Translations under genes and position numbers: made by a program | Notes under the pieces: generated by a model | What the model was told of the DNA's origin: nothing | Seen by the model: only the letters and a program-made list of their open reading frames with translations | The model's database searches: none | Part shown: one piece after another, positions 23,923 through 31,544 of the stretch | Position numbering within the stretch: position 1 is the first letter of the stretch | Layout: every line of letters starts with the position of its first letter | NCBI GenBank assembly: GCA_004570425.1 | Contig: SPQJ01000002.1 | Coordinates: 62,001-126,000, forward strand | Direction of reading: 5' to 3' | DNA length: 64,000 nt | Source: Bacillus sp. AZ43 | Lineage (GTDB): Bacteria > Actinomycetota > Actinomycetes > Mycobacteriales > Geodermatophilaceae

Positions 23923-25044
23923 TCAACGCTCGGCCGTCCGGTGGATGGGCCCCTCGGTGCCGGCGAGCCGCTCCCCCGTGCCGCCCCAGCGGCCCGCGAT
24001 GATCTCGGCGGCGATGGAGATCGCCGTCTCCTCGGGGGTGCGGGCACCCAGGTCGAGACCGATCGGCGAGGACAGCCGACCGATCTCGTCCGCGCTCAGC
24101 CCGGCCTCGGCCAGCCGCGCCAGCCGCTCGTCGTGGGTGCGTCGCGAGCCCATCGCCCCCACGTAGGCCACCGGGATGCGCAGCGCGACCTCCAGCAGCG
24201 GGACGTCGAACTTCGGGTCGTGGGTGAGCACGCACAGCACGGTGCGCTCGTCGATGCGGCCGGCGTCGACCTCCGCCTGCAGGTAGCGGTGCGGCCACTC
24301 GACGACCACCTCGTGGGCGTCGGGGAAGCGCTTCGGGGTCGCGAAGACCGGCCGGGCGTCGCAGACGGTGACCCGGTAGCCGAGGAAGGCACCCACCCGC
24401 GCGACGGCGGCGGCGAAGTCGATCGCGCCGAACACCACCATCCGCGCCGGCGGGGCGAACGAGTTCACGAACAGCGTCAGGTCGTCGCCGCGGCGCTCGC
24501 CGTCGTGGCCCACGTGCAGCAGCCCGGTGCGCCCGGCGGCGAGCATCCCCCGGGCGTCGGCGGTGACCGCGTCGTCCAGGCGCTGCAGGCCGAGGGTCCC
24601 CGACGAGCGGTCGGGCCAGAGGACCAGCCGCCTGCCCAGGCGGTCGTCGGGGCCCTTCACCACGGTGACGACGGCGACCGGCTCATGCCGGTCGACCGAC
24701 TCGGCGACCTCGCCGAGCTCGGGGAACGACTCGCGCGAGACCGGTTCCACGAAGACGTCGAGGATCCCGCCGCAGGTCAGCCCGACGGCGAACGCGTCGT
24801 CGTCGCTGACGCCGTAGCGCTCGAGGGTGGGCACCCCGGTCTCGACGGCGTCCTTGGCCTCCTCGTACACCGCGCCCTCGACGCAGCCGCCGGACACGCT
24901 GCCCACGGCCGTCCCGTCCGGGCCGACCAGCATCGAGGCGCCGGCCGGGCGCGGGGCGGACCGCCAGGTGGCCACCACCGTGCCCATCCCGACGGTCTCC
25001 CCCGCCTGCCACCAGCCGACCAACTCATCGAGCACGTCACGCAT
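23923..25044 (-). CDS. XdhC/CoxI-family Moco maturation protein
   Basis: 373 aa. XdhC proteins bind molybdopterin cofactor, promote its sulfuration and insert it into xanthine-dehydrogenase-family enzymes. N-terminal domain: GWWQAGETVGMGTVVATWRSAPRPAGASM and VSGGCVEGAVYEEA; C-terminal Rossmann domain: MVVFGAIDFAAAVARVGAFLGYRVTVCDAR and VAYVGAMGSRRTHDERLARL. ATG 25044 is seven bases after AAGGAG. Located between coxE and the MOSC gene, far from coxSLM, which it most likely serves. Confidence 0.92.
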   Translation of the reverse strand: MRDVLDELVGWWQAGETVGMGTVVATWRSAPRPAGASMLVGPDGTAVGSVSGGCVEGAVYEEAKDAVETGVPTLERYGVSDDDAFAVGLTCGGILDVFVEPVSRESFPELGEVAESVDRHEPVAVVTVVKGPDDRLGRRLVLWPDRSSGTLGLQRLDDAVTADARGMLAAGRTGLLHVGHDGERRGDDLTLFVNSFAPPARMVVFGAIDFAAAVARVGAFLGYRVTVCDARPVFATPKRFPDAHEVVVEWPHRYLQAEVDAGRIDERTVLCVLTHDPKFDVPLLEVALRIPVAYVGAMGSRRTHDERLARLAEAGLSADEIGRLSSPIGLDLGARTPEETAISIAAEIIAGRWGGTGERLAGTEGPIHRTAER

Positions 25045-25068
25045 CGGAGGGCTCCTTCCACCCGGAAC

Positions 25069-25082
25069 GTTCCACGTGCAAC
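25069..25082 (+). repeat. parS-like 14-mer, copy 2
   Basis: GTTCCACGTGCAAC in the 41-bp gap between the coxE-like and XdhC genes, next to the palindrome GGAACGTTCC (25064-25073). Confidence 0.55.
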
Positions 25083-25085
25083 GCC

Positions 25086-26261
25086 TCATGCACGCTGGAT
25101 CACTCCTGTCAGCTCCTCGAACGCCGCCATGCTGTGCCCGGCCACGAAGGCGTCGACCGACGGCAGCGCCGCCTGCATCCCACCGGTCAGCGGCTCGTAG
25201 CCGGACCGCCCCTTGTGCGGGTTCACCCAGACGACGGAGTGCGCCAGCCGTCGCAGCCGCGCCATCTGGTCCCCGAGCAGGGCCGTGTCGCCGCGCTCCC
25301 AGCCGTCGCTGCAGACGACGACCACGGCCCCGCGGGCGGTGCCGCGCTGCCCCCACCGGTCGAGGAACGCCTTGAGCACCTCGCCCAGGCGGGTGCCTCC
25401 CGACCAGTCGGGGATCGCGTCGCCGCTCGCGGCCAGCGCGCGGTCGGCGTCGCGGAGCCGCAGCTCGCGGGTCACCCGGGTCAGCCGCGTGCCGATCGTG
25501 AAGACCTCGGTGCTGCCCGGCCGGGCGCGGACCGCCGCGTGGGCGTAGCGGAGCAGCGCGTCGGCGTAGGGCGTCATCGACCCCGAGACGTCGACCAGGA
25601 GGACGACGCGCCGTGGCCGGGCGTGCCGCCGGCGGTGCGCCAGCCGGCGGACCTCGCCGCCGTCGCGCAGCGCCGCCCGGACGGTGTGCGCGGGGTGCAC
25701 CGATCCGCGCAGGCTCGGGCGGCGCCGGCGCGAGGGCCGCATGGGGGTGGCGGGCCGCAGCAGGGCGAACAGCCGGCGCAGGTGGTCCCGCTCGGCGGCG
25801 GTCAGGTCGGCGACGTCACGGTGGCGCAGCACCTCCTCCGCGCTGGCCTGCACCGCGAGGTCGGGAGCCTCGGTGTCCTCCTCGCCGTCCCCGGGGCCGT
25901 CGTCCAGCGGGGCCGCGGTCGCCAGCTGCACCTCGGGGCGGCCCGTGGGCGGCGGGGCCTTCGGCCGCCGGCCGGCGAAGTAGGCGGCGAAGGCGGCGTC
26001 GTACCGGGCGAGGTCGTCGGGCCCGGAGCAGAGCGTGAGCCGGCCGGCCCAGTACACGGCGGCCGGGTCGAGGACGTCGAGCCGGCCCAGCGCGTCGAGC
26101 ATCGCCTCGACCCGGTCCGGCGAGGCGGGAACCCCGGCGTGCCGGAGCGTGCGGGCGAAGCCGAGGACGGTGTCGACGACGTCCCTGGGTGCTGGAACGG
26201 CCCCGTCCGGAGGCTCGCCCCGAGCCTGCGAAGGGTGAGGGGGACGGGGTCCTTCAGCCAC
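25086..26261 (-). CDS. coxE: CoxE-like VWA-domain protein
   Basis: 391 aa, MIDAS motif DVSGSM at about residue 224 inside a VWA domain; partner of the CoxD ATPase in maturing the molybdenum active site. Middle segment RRRRRPSLRGSVHPAHTVRAALRDGGEVRRLAHRRR region is basic, as usual. The first 25 residues (rich in Pro, Gly, Ala) are encoded by a dispersed palindromic repeat (26199-26259), so the conserved protein really begins near PRDVVDTVLGFARTLR. GTG 26261 overlaps the end of the ATPase gene by eight bases. Confidence 0.88.
   Translation of the reverse strand: MAEGPRPPHPSQARGEPPDGAVPAPRDVVDTVLGFARTLRHAGVPASPDRVEAMLDALGRLDVLDPAAVYWAGRLTLCSGPDDLARYDAAFAAYFAGRRPKAPPPTGRPEVQLATAAPLDDGPGDGEEDTEAPDLAVQASAEEVLRHRDVADLTAAERDHLRRLFALLRPATPMRPSRRRRPSLRGSVHPAHTVRAALRDGGEVRRLAHRRRHARPRRVVLLVDVSGSMTPYADALLRYAHAAVRARPGSTEVFTIGTRLTRVTRELRLRDADRALAASGDAIPDWSGGTRLGEVLKAFLDRWGQRGTARGAVVVVCSDGWERGDTALLGDQMARLRRLAHSVVWVNPHKGRSGYEPLTGGMQAALPSVDAFVAGHSMAAFEELTGVIQRA
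26199..26259 (+). repeat. Palindromic 60-bp repeat, copy B
   Basis: Begins GGCCCCGTCC and ends GACGGGGTCCTTCAGCC; the ends are complementary (GGCCCCGTCC with GGACGGGGTCC) and an inner AGGCTCG-CCC-CGAGCCT hairpin is perfect. It is the counterpart of copy A at 23861-23922 in opposite orientation and forms the 5' coding end of the coxE-like gene plus its overlap with the ATPase stop. Confidence 0.6.
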
Positions 26262-27141
26262 CGAAGAGCGCTCCCCGCGGCATGCCCTGCACCCGCTCGG
26301 TGTCCTCGCGGTACTTGAGCACCGCGCCCAGGGTGCGGGCGGCCAGATCGGGATCGAGGTCGCGGGCGCCGAGGGTGTGCAGCGCCGTCGCCCAGTCCAT
26401 GGCCTCGGCGATCCCCGGCGGCTTGAGCAGGTCCAGGCTGCGCAGCGTCGCCGTCGCCCGCGCGACGTCCCGGGCCAGCTGCTCGGTCACCTCCGGCAGC
26501 CGCCGCCGGAGGATCGCGACCTCGCGGTCGAACTCCGGGTGCTGCAGCCAGTGGTAGAGGCACCGGCGCTTCAGGGCGTCGTGCACCTCGCGGGTGCGGT
26601 TGGAGGTGAGGACGACCAGCGGCGGGGTCTGCGCGCGCACCGTGCCCAGCTCGGGGATCGAGATGGTGAAGTCGGAGAGCACCTCGAGCAGGAACGCCTC
26701 GAACTCGTCGTCGGCGCGGTCGACCTCGTCGACGAGCAGCACGCTGGGCGAGTCCTCCAGCGCCCGCAGCAGCGGCCGGGCGAGGAGGAACCGGCGGTCG
26801 TAGAGCGAGGCCTCGAGCTGCTCGGTGTCGGCGGTGGCGTGCGCGGCCTCGGCGGCGCGCAGGTGCAGCAGCTGGCGGCCGAAGTCCCAGTCGTAGAGCG
26901 CCTGGCTGGCCTCGAGCCCCTCGTAGCACTGGAGGCGGTGGATCGGCCGGCCGGTGACCTCGGCGAGCGCGTGGGCCAGCGCGGTCTTGCCGACGCCGGC
27001 CTCGCCCTCCAGGAACAGTGGCCGGTGCATCACCAGGGCCAGGTAGGCGGCGGTGGCCAGCCCGTCGTCGGGGAGGTAGCCCGTCTTCTCCAGGGCGGCC
27101 GCCAACTCGCCGGGGTCCGCGGGCAGGTCGTGCTCGGTCAC
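26254..27141 (-). CDS. coxD: MoxR/CoxD-type AAA+ ATPase
   Basis: 295 aa. Walker A GEAGVGKT near residue 45, Walker B LLVDEVDR near 124, sensor 1 LTSNRTRE, and the arginine-finger region DALKRRCLYHWL mark the MoxR/CoxD class. CoxD drives maturation of the molybdenum active site with CoxE. GTG 27141. First gene of the operon ATPase-CoxE-XdhC-MOSC-lipoprotein. Confidence 0.9.
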   Translation of the reverse strand: MTEHDLPADPGELAAALEKTGYLPDDGLATAAYLALVMHRPLFLEGEAGVGKTALAHALAEVTGRPIHRLQCYEGLEASQALYDWDFGRQLLHLRAAEAAHATADTEQLEASLYDRRFLLARPLLRALEDSPSVLLVDEVDRADDEFEAFLLEVLSDFTISIPELGTVRAQTPPLVVLTSNRTREVHDALKRRCLYHWLQHPEFDREVAILRRRLPEVTEQLARDVARATATLRSLDLLKPPGIAEAMDWATALHTLGARDLDPDLAARTLGAVLKYREDTERVQGMPRGALFGG

Positions 27142-27170
27142 GGACCGAGCATCCCATCCGCGGGAAGAGC

Positions 27171-27205
27171 GGCGGCCGGTCGAGCGGAGTGCTCGACCGG
27201 CCGCC
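27171..27205. terminator. Terminator hairpin after the PRC-barrel gene
   Basis: Perfect 15-bp inverted repeat GGCGGCCGGTCGAGC / GCTCGACCGGCCGCC with loop GGAGT, 12 bases after the PRC-barrel gene stop and before the ATPase gene start. It separates two same-strand units. Confidence 0.75.
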
Positions 27206-27217
27206 GTCGTCCGTTGC

Positions 27218-28051
27218 TCAGATGCGCCGGTCGCGGTCGGCGTCACCCTCCATCTCGATCTCCTCCTTGCGGAGGGTCTCGTTGACCTGCGCCTCCTCGG
27301 TCACCGTGTCCTTGTCCAGGCGGACGCGCTCGACCGGGACGGCCTCCTTGGCCACGACCGGGGTCTCGGCGTGCAGGACGACCTCGTGCTCCTCCTCGGA
27401 GATGGCCGGCCCGTCCATGGCGCTGCCGACGTTGGCGTCGGTGATCGGCTCGCGCTCGAGCCGGACCTCCTCGCGGGTCACGGGGACGGTCTCGGTGACG
27501 TTCTCGCTGACGACGTACTTGCGCAGCCGGGCGCGGCCGACCTCCTGCTGGCGGGTGCCCACGCTCAGGCGCTCCTCGGACCGCGTCATGGCGTCGTCGG
27601 TGGTGGGCCCGGACGTGTCGTGGCCGACGGTCCCGCGGGCGTCGGTGTCGGTCATGCCGGTCGTCGCCATCCCGGTGGTGGACTCCATGCCGGTGGTGGA
27701 CTCCATGCCGGTGGTCATGGTCTGCGAGGTCTCGGTGCCGGAGCCCATGCCGTAGTACCGGTACAGCTCCTGCTCCTCCTGCGGGGAGAGGTGGCCGTCG
27801 GTGTCGATCTTCGGCGCGTCCTTCACCTTGTCCTTGCTGATCGGTACGCGGACGCCGTCGTTGGTCAGGTCGGCGTCCCGGATCGGGACGAAGGACTCCT
27901 TGGTGCCGAACATGCCGGTGCGCACCGTGACCCATTCGGGCTGACCGGTCTCGTCGTCGAGGTAGACCTCCGAGGCCGAGCCGATCTTCTGCCCGGACGA
28001 GTCGAGGACGTCCTGCCCGATCACGCGGCTGATGGTGTCGGTGCCAATCAT
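27218..28051 (-). CDS. PRC-barrel and DUF2382 (YsnF/AvaK) stress protein
   Basis: 277 aa. Residues 8-75 form a PRC-barrel (IGQDVLDSSGQKIGSASEVYLDDETG). A Met/Thr/Ser-rich linker follows with GMESTT twice and GMATTGM, encoded by two exact 18-bp tandem units (27672-27707). Residues 165-270 form DUF2382, with paired strands (RLSVGTRQQEVGRARLRKYVVSENVTETVPVTREEVRLEREPI pattern). Such proteins are general or desiccation-stress proteins in actinobacteria. ATG 28051 follows AGGAG by nine bases. Monocistronic, with its own terminator. Confidence 0.85.
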   Translation of the reverse strand: MIGTDTISRVIGQDVLDSSGQKIGSASEVYLDDETGQPEWVTVRTGMFGTKESFVPIRDADLTNDGVRVPISKDKVKDAPKIDTDGHLSPQEEQELYRYYGMGSGTETSQTMTTGMESTTGMESTTGMATTGMTDTDARGTVGHDTSGPTTDDAMTRSEERLSVGTRQQEVGRARLRKYVVSENVTETVPVTREEVRLEREPITDANVGSAMDGPAISEEEHEVVLHAETPVVAKEAVPVERVRLDKDTVTEEAQVNETLRKEEIEMEGDADRDRRI

Positions 28052-28389
28052 GTGGTTGCGCTCCTATTCGTGCACGGGGCTGGTGCGGTCACCCGATTGG
28101 GTGACCGTGATCACCGGGGCGAAACGAGACCGGCCGCTCCGACACGCGCGGCCGCGTGGACGCATCACGCCCGGTGCCCGTGACCCCGGGGCACGGCAAT
28201 CCGGGTTTGGCCGCCGTCCGCGCAGGTGGCCCCGGGGATCATTGGCGCGCAACCCGGTGTGGGTTGGCGGACACAACCAGTGCGCCGACTCGGTCACTCT
28301 CGGTGCGGACGCCTCCCGCCGGGCGTGTCACTCCTCGTGACCGGCGCGTCCTCCGCCGGATGGCACGCCTCCGTGCTCAGCATGGAGGC
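28052..28389. promoter_or_regulatory. 338-bp divergent intergenic region
   Basis: Lies between the PRC-barrel gene and the DUF3097 gene. It holds a perfect 8-bp repeat GGTCACCC-GATT-GGGTGACC (28087-28106) near the PRC-barrel start, overlapping a second GGTGA-TCACC pair, which could be an operator. It also holds the left arm of the start-codon hairpin of DUF3097 (28362-28394). I found no convincing coding frame or sigma-factor consensus. Confidence 0.45.
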
Positions 28390-28394
28390 GTGCC
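28362..28394 (+). promoter_or_regulatory. Hairpin covering the DUF3097 ribosome binding site and GTG start
   Basis: GGCACGCCTCC (28362-28372), 11-base loop, GGAGGCGTGCC (28384-28394): 11 of 11 pairs. The right arm contains GGAGG and the GTG at 28390, so folding would hide the start. As DNA it could equally be an operator. Confidence 0.55.
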
Positions 28395-29199
28395 TCCCCG
28401 TTCCCCCTACGACAACCTCGTCCACCCACGGACCGTGAAGAAGCCGGTCCCGCAGGTGGAGGCCGAGAAGGACCTCGTCGTCGAGGACCCGAGCTCGGGC
28501 TTCGTCGGCGCCGTCGTCCGCTGCGAGAAGGACGTCGTCCACCTCGAGGACCGCTTCGGCCGGGTCAAGGGCTATCCCCTGGGGCCCGGATTCTGGGTGG
28601 ACGGCCGGCCGGTCGTGCTGGTGCGCCCCAAGCACGCCGTCGCCTCGGCGCCCACCCGCAGCGCGTCCGGGTCCACCTATGTCGCGAACGCCCGCGCCCG
28701 GGTGGCCCGCGAGGGCCGCATCTACGTCGAGGGGAAGCACGACGCCGAGCTGGTGGAGAAGGTGTGGGGGCACGACCTGCGCATCGAGGGCGTGGTCGTC
28801 GAGCCGCTGCACGGCGTCGACGACCTGCCGGCGATCGTGAAGGAGTTCCGCCCGGCGTCGGGACGACGGCTGGGCGTGCTGGTCGACCACCTGGTGACGG
28901 GGTCCAAGGAGTCGCGGATCGCCGAGCAGATCACCGGCGAGCACGCGCTCGTCGTCGGTCACCCGTTCATCGACATCTGGCAGGCGGTCAAGCCCTCCGT
29001 CGTCGGCATCAGGGCGTGGCCGACGGTGCCGAAGGGCGAGGACTGGAAGACCGGCGTCTGCCGGCGGCTGGGCTGGGAGGACGACACCGGCTACGTGTGG
29101 GCGCAGCGGATCCTCGCCCGCGTGCGCACCTGGACCGACCTCGAGCCGACGCTCATCGGCCGGGTCGAGGAGCTCATCGACTTCGTGACGACGGACTGA
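28390..29199 (+). CDS. DUF3097 family protein
   Basis: 269 aa, actinobacterial family of unknown function. Hallmarks: SGFVGAVVRCEKDVVHLEDRFGR, ARVAREGRIYVEGKHDAELVEKVWGHDLR, LGVLVDHLVTGSKESRIAEQ, WPTVPKGEDWKTGVCRRLGW and a C-terminal LIGRVEELIDFVT. The EGKHDAEL and DHLVTGSKE blocks resemble a TOPRIM-like metal site, an inference only. GTG 28390 gives an N-terminus (PPRSPYDNLVHP) matching the family. The start lies in a perfect hairpin. Confidence 0.85.
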   Translation: MPPRSPYDNLVHPRTVKKPVPQVEAEKDLVVEDPSSGFVGAVVRCEKDVVHLEDRFGRVKGYPLGPGFWVDGRPVVLVRPKHAVASAPTRSASGSTYVANARARVAREGRIYVEGKHDAELVEKVWGHDLRIEGVVVEPLHGVDDLPAIVKEFRPASGRRLGVLVDHLVTGSKESRIAEQITGEHALVVGHPFIDIWQAVKPSVVGIRAWPTVPKGEDWKTGVCRRLGWEDDTGYVWAQRILARVRTWTDLEPTLIGRVEELIDFVTTD

Positions 29200-29202
29200 C
29201 GG

Positions 29203-29249
29203 GTGCGCCGACGCCCGGTTCCACGGCTGCGAACCGGGCGCCGGCGCAC
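29203..29249. terminator. Long bidirectional terminator hairpin
   Basis: 19-bp arms 29203-29221 and 29231-29249 pair at 18 of 19 positions around a 9-base loop, directly after the DUF3097 stop and before the end of the convergent aldo-keto reductase gene. Confidence 0.75.
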
Positions 29250-29253
29250 ACCG

Positions 29254-30093
29254 TCAGCCGGGGATGTAGTTGAAGGTGTCGGGATCGGGGCCGGTGCGCT
29301 CGCCGCGGTCGAGCCCGGTGAGCGCGGCCATGTCGCCGGCGGAGAGCTCGAAGTCGAACAGCGCGAAGTTCTCGGCCATCCGCTCGCGCGACGAGGACTT
29401 CGGGAAGACGACGTCTCCGCGCTGGATGTGCCAGCGCAGCACGACCTGCGCGGGCGTGCGGTCCAGGCGTTCGGCGATCGCGGTGATCGCCGGGTCGCCC
29501 AGCACCTTGCCCTGCGCGATCGGCGACCAGGCCTCGGTCACGATCTCGTGGTCGGCGTCGAACGCCCGGACGTCGTCCTGTGCGAGGTACGGGTGCACCT
29601 CGATCTGGTTGACCGCCGGCCGGATCTCCGTCTCCGCGAAGAGCCGCCGCAGGTGGTGCGGGTTGAAGTTGGAGACGCCGATGGCCCGGCAGCGACCGCC
29701 GGCGTAGATCTCCTCCATCGCCTTCCAGGTCTCGACGTAGTCGACGTCGATGCCCGGCAGCGGCCAGTGGATCAGGAACAGGTCGACGTAGTCCGAGCCC
29801 AGGTCGGCCAGCGTGCGGTCGAAGGCACGCAGGGCGTCGTCGCGCCGGTGGAAGCTGTTGTTGAGCTTGCTGGTCACGAAGATCTCGCCGCGGTCGATGC
29901 CCGACCTGGCGATCGCCTCGCCGACGCCCTTCTCGTTGCCGTACATCTCGGCGGTGTCGATGTGCCGGTAGCCGACCTCGAGCGCCGTGGCGACGGTGTC
30001 GGCGGTCTCCTCGGGCGGGACCTGGTACACGCCGAAGCCGAGCTGCGGGATCTCGACGCCGTTGTTGAGCGGGATCGTTGGCACAGTGCCCAC
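29254..30093 (-). CDS. Aldo-keto reductase (2,5-diketo-gluconate reductase-like)
   Basis: 279 aa. NADPH-dependent carbonyl reductase with the full catalytic tetrad: Asp and Tyr in HIDTAEMYGNE, Lys in VTSKL and His in LIHWPLP. Also GVSNF, NQIEVHPYL and the C-terminal PKSSSRERMAENF cofactor loop. GTG 30093 lies eight bases after AAAGGA. Monocistronic or read after the upstream MFS gene's opposite-strand promoter; substrate broad or unknown. Confidence 0.9.
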   Translation of the reverse strand: MGTVPTIPLNNGVEIPQLGFGVYQVPPEETADTVATALEVGYRHIDTAEMYGNEKGVGEAIARSGIDRGEIFVTSKLNNSFHRRDDALRAFDRTLADLGSDYVDLFLIHWPLPGIDVDYVETWKAMEEIYAGGRCRAIGVSNFNPHHLRRLFAETEIRPAVNQIEVHPYLAQDDVRAFDADHEIVTEAWSPIAQGKVLGDPAITAIAERLDRTPAQVVLRWHIQRGDVVFPKSSSRERMAENFALFDFELSAGDMAALTGLDRGERTGPDPDTFNYIPG

Positions 30094-30163
30094 GAGCAGT
30101 TCCTTTCGGGTCGGGGAGGCCGTCCGCGCGCGACCGGTGGTGCGCGATCGACCTGTTCGCCGC

Positions 30164-31405
30164 CTACCCGGTGATGCGCTCCTCAACCAACGGCGTGCCG
30201 AGCGGCGCCGGCGTCCGGAGCACCGCCGCGCAGCCCAGGGCGAGCAGGCCCGCGAGCCCACCGGCCAGCGCCGGGACGGCGAACGCCGCCTCCGCGCCCC
30301 ACGCGTCCACCGCGGCGCCGGCCACCGCCGAGCCCGCCGTGACGCCGACGGTGAGCCCGGTGATCGTCCACGCCAGCGACTCGGTGAGGCCCCCGGGCGC
30401 GACCCTCGACTCCACCAGCGACGTCCCGGAGACGAGCACCGGCGCGATCGTGAGCCCGGCGAGGAAACCGCAGCCGACGAGCACCGGCAGGGACCCGACG
30501 CCCCACAGCACCTGCGCGGCCAGGCCGAAGGCGACGGCCGTCGCCACGAACCGGGCCGCGAGGCTGCCGGGCAGCCTGGCCAGCCCGTAGACGAGCCCCG
30601 CCACGAGACTGCCGAAGGCGAAGACCGCGAGGACCAGCCCGGAGAGGGCGTGCGCGCCCTCCTCCTCGGCGAACCCGACCACGACGACGTCGATGGACCC
30701 GAAGACGGTGCCGACCGCCAGGTAGGTGACGACGACGACCAGCAGCGTCGGCGTGAGCACCGACCGGCGCCGCTTCGGGGCGGCCGGGTCGGCCACGTGC
30801 AGCGGCGGCTCGGTGGCCCGCTGCGCGGCGAGCCAGAGGCCGCCGACCACGCCGAGGACGATCCCGGTGAGGAAGCCGACCGGCGGGGCGATCAGCGTCG
30901 CGAGCAGCGTGACCAGCGGCGGCCCGAGCACGAAGACGACCTCGTCGGCGACCGCCTCGAACGCGAAGGCCGTCTGCCGGCCCTCCGGGTCGAGCAGGGC
31001 CGACCAGCGGGCGCGCACCAGCGAGCCGATGTTGGGGCTGCTGAACCCGGTCGCCGCCGCGAGCAGGAACCAGCTCCACCGTGGTGCGTCGCCGACCACG
31101 GCCGCGACGAAGGCGGCGCCGGTCACCAGGAAGGCGGCCATGGTCAACCGCAGCACCACGGCCTGCCCCCCGCGGTCCATGACGCGGCCCCACAGCGGCC
31201 CGGCCACGGAGTAGGAGAGCGCGAGCGTCCCCGAGACGGCGCCGGCGAGGCCGTAGCTGCCGGTCGCGCCCTCGACCAGGAGGACGGCGCCCAGACCCAG
31301 CATCGGCGCCGGGAAGCGGCCGACCCAGCCGGCGAAGGAGAAGCGCCCCGCGCCGGGGACGGCGAACAGGCGCAGGTAGGGGCCCAAGAGGGTGCGGGGT
31401 GACAC
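30164..31405 (-). CDS. MFS transporter, function unknown
   Basis: 413 aa, about 12 hydrophobic helices. GPLWGRVMDRGGQ is the cytosolic loop-2/3 motif A; VADEVVFVLGPPLVTLL is typical of a set of actinobacterial MFS proteins with no defined substrate. GTG 31405 without a clear ribosome binding site. It is divergent from moaA and followed 70 bp later by the aldo-keto reductase. Confidence 0.82.
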   Translation of the reverse strand: MSPRTLLGPYLRLFAVPGAGRFSFAGWVGRFPAPMLGLGAVLLVEGATGSYGLAGAVSGTLALSYSVAGPLWGRVMDRGGQAVVLRLTMAAFLVTGAAFVAAVVGDAPRWSWFLLAAATGFSSPNIGSLVRARWSALLDPEGRQTAFAFEAVADEVVFVLGPPLVTLLATLIAPPVGFLTGIVLGVVGGLWLAAQRATEPPLHVADPAAPKRRRSVLTPTLLVVVVTYLAVGTVFGSIDVVVVGFAEEEGAHALSGLVLAVFAFGSLVAGLVYGLARLPGSLAARFVATAVAFGLAAQVLWGVGSLPVLVGCGFLAGLTIAPVLVSGTSLVESRVAPGGLTESLAWTITGLTVGVTAGSAVAGAAVDAWGAEAAFAVPALAGGLAGLLALGCAAVLRTPAPLGTPLVEERITG

Positions 31406-31460
31406 GGGTTCGTCTCGCGCTTCCTGGCCACAAGCGAGTGCGGGTGATTCCTCCGCCGGT

Positions 31461-31481
31461 CTCTCGGGTGGCGCCCGAGAG
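31461..31481. promoter_or_regulatory. 8-bp inverted repeat in the moaA/MFS divergent region
   Basis: CTCTCGGG-TGGCG-CCCGAGAG. It lies 64 bp before moaA and 56 bp before the MFS start; an operator or a weak hairpin. I saw no Moco riboswitch-like structure here. Confidence 0.35.
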
Positions 31482-31532
31482 CCTAGCCGCGCTCCCCGGG
31501 TGGACGCCGCCGCATTTGTCCGCCCGCGCGGC

Positions 31533-31538
31533 TACATT
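31533..31538 (+). promoter_or_regulatory. Probable -10 element of leaderless moaA mRNA
   Basis: TACATT ends six bases before the moaA ATG (31545), so transcription should start at or next to the A of ATG. No Shine-Dalgarno precedes the start. Confidence 0.5.
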
Positions 31539-31544
31539 CGCCCT

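Noticed and set aside
26199-26259. Copy B repeat as an attachment site or integron recombination site
   Set aside because: No integrase, no gene cassette order, and a related copy lies in an operon gap; a dispersed palindromic repeat explains it better.
31406-31544. Molybdenum-cofactor riboswitch before moaA
   Set aside because: Only a small 8-bp hairpin is present and the -10 lies right against the ATG, so there is no leader RNA to form a riboswitch.
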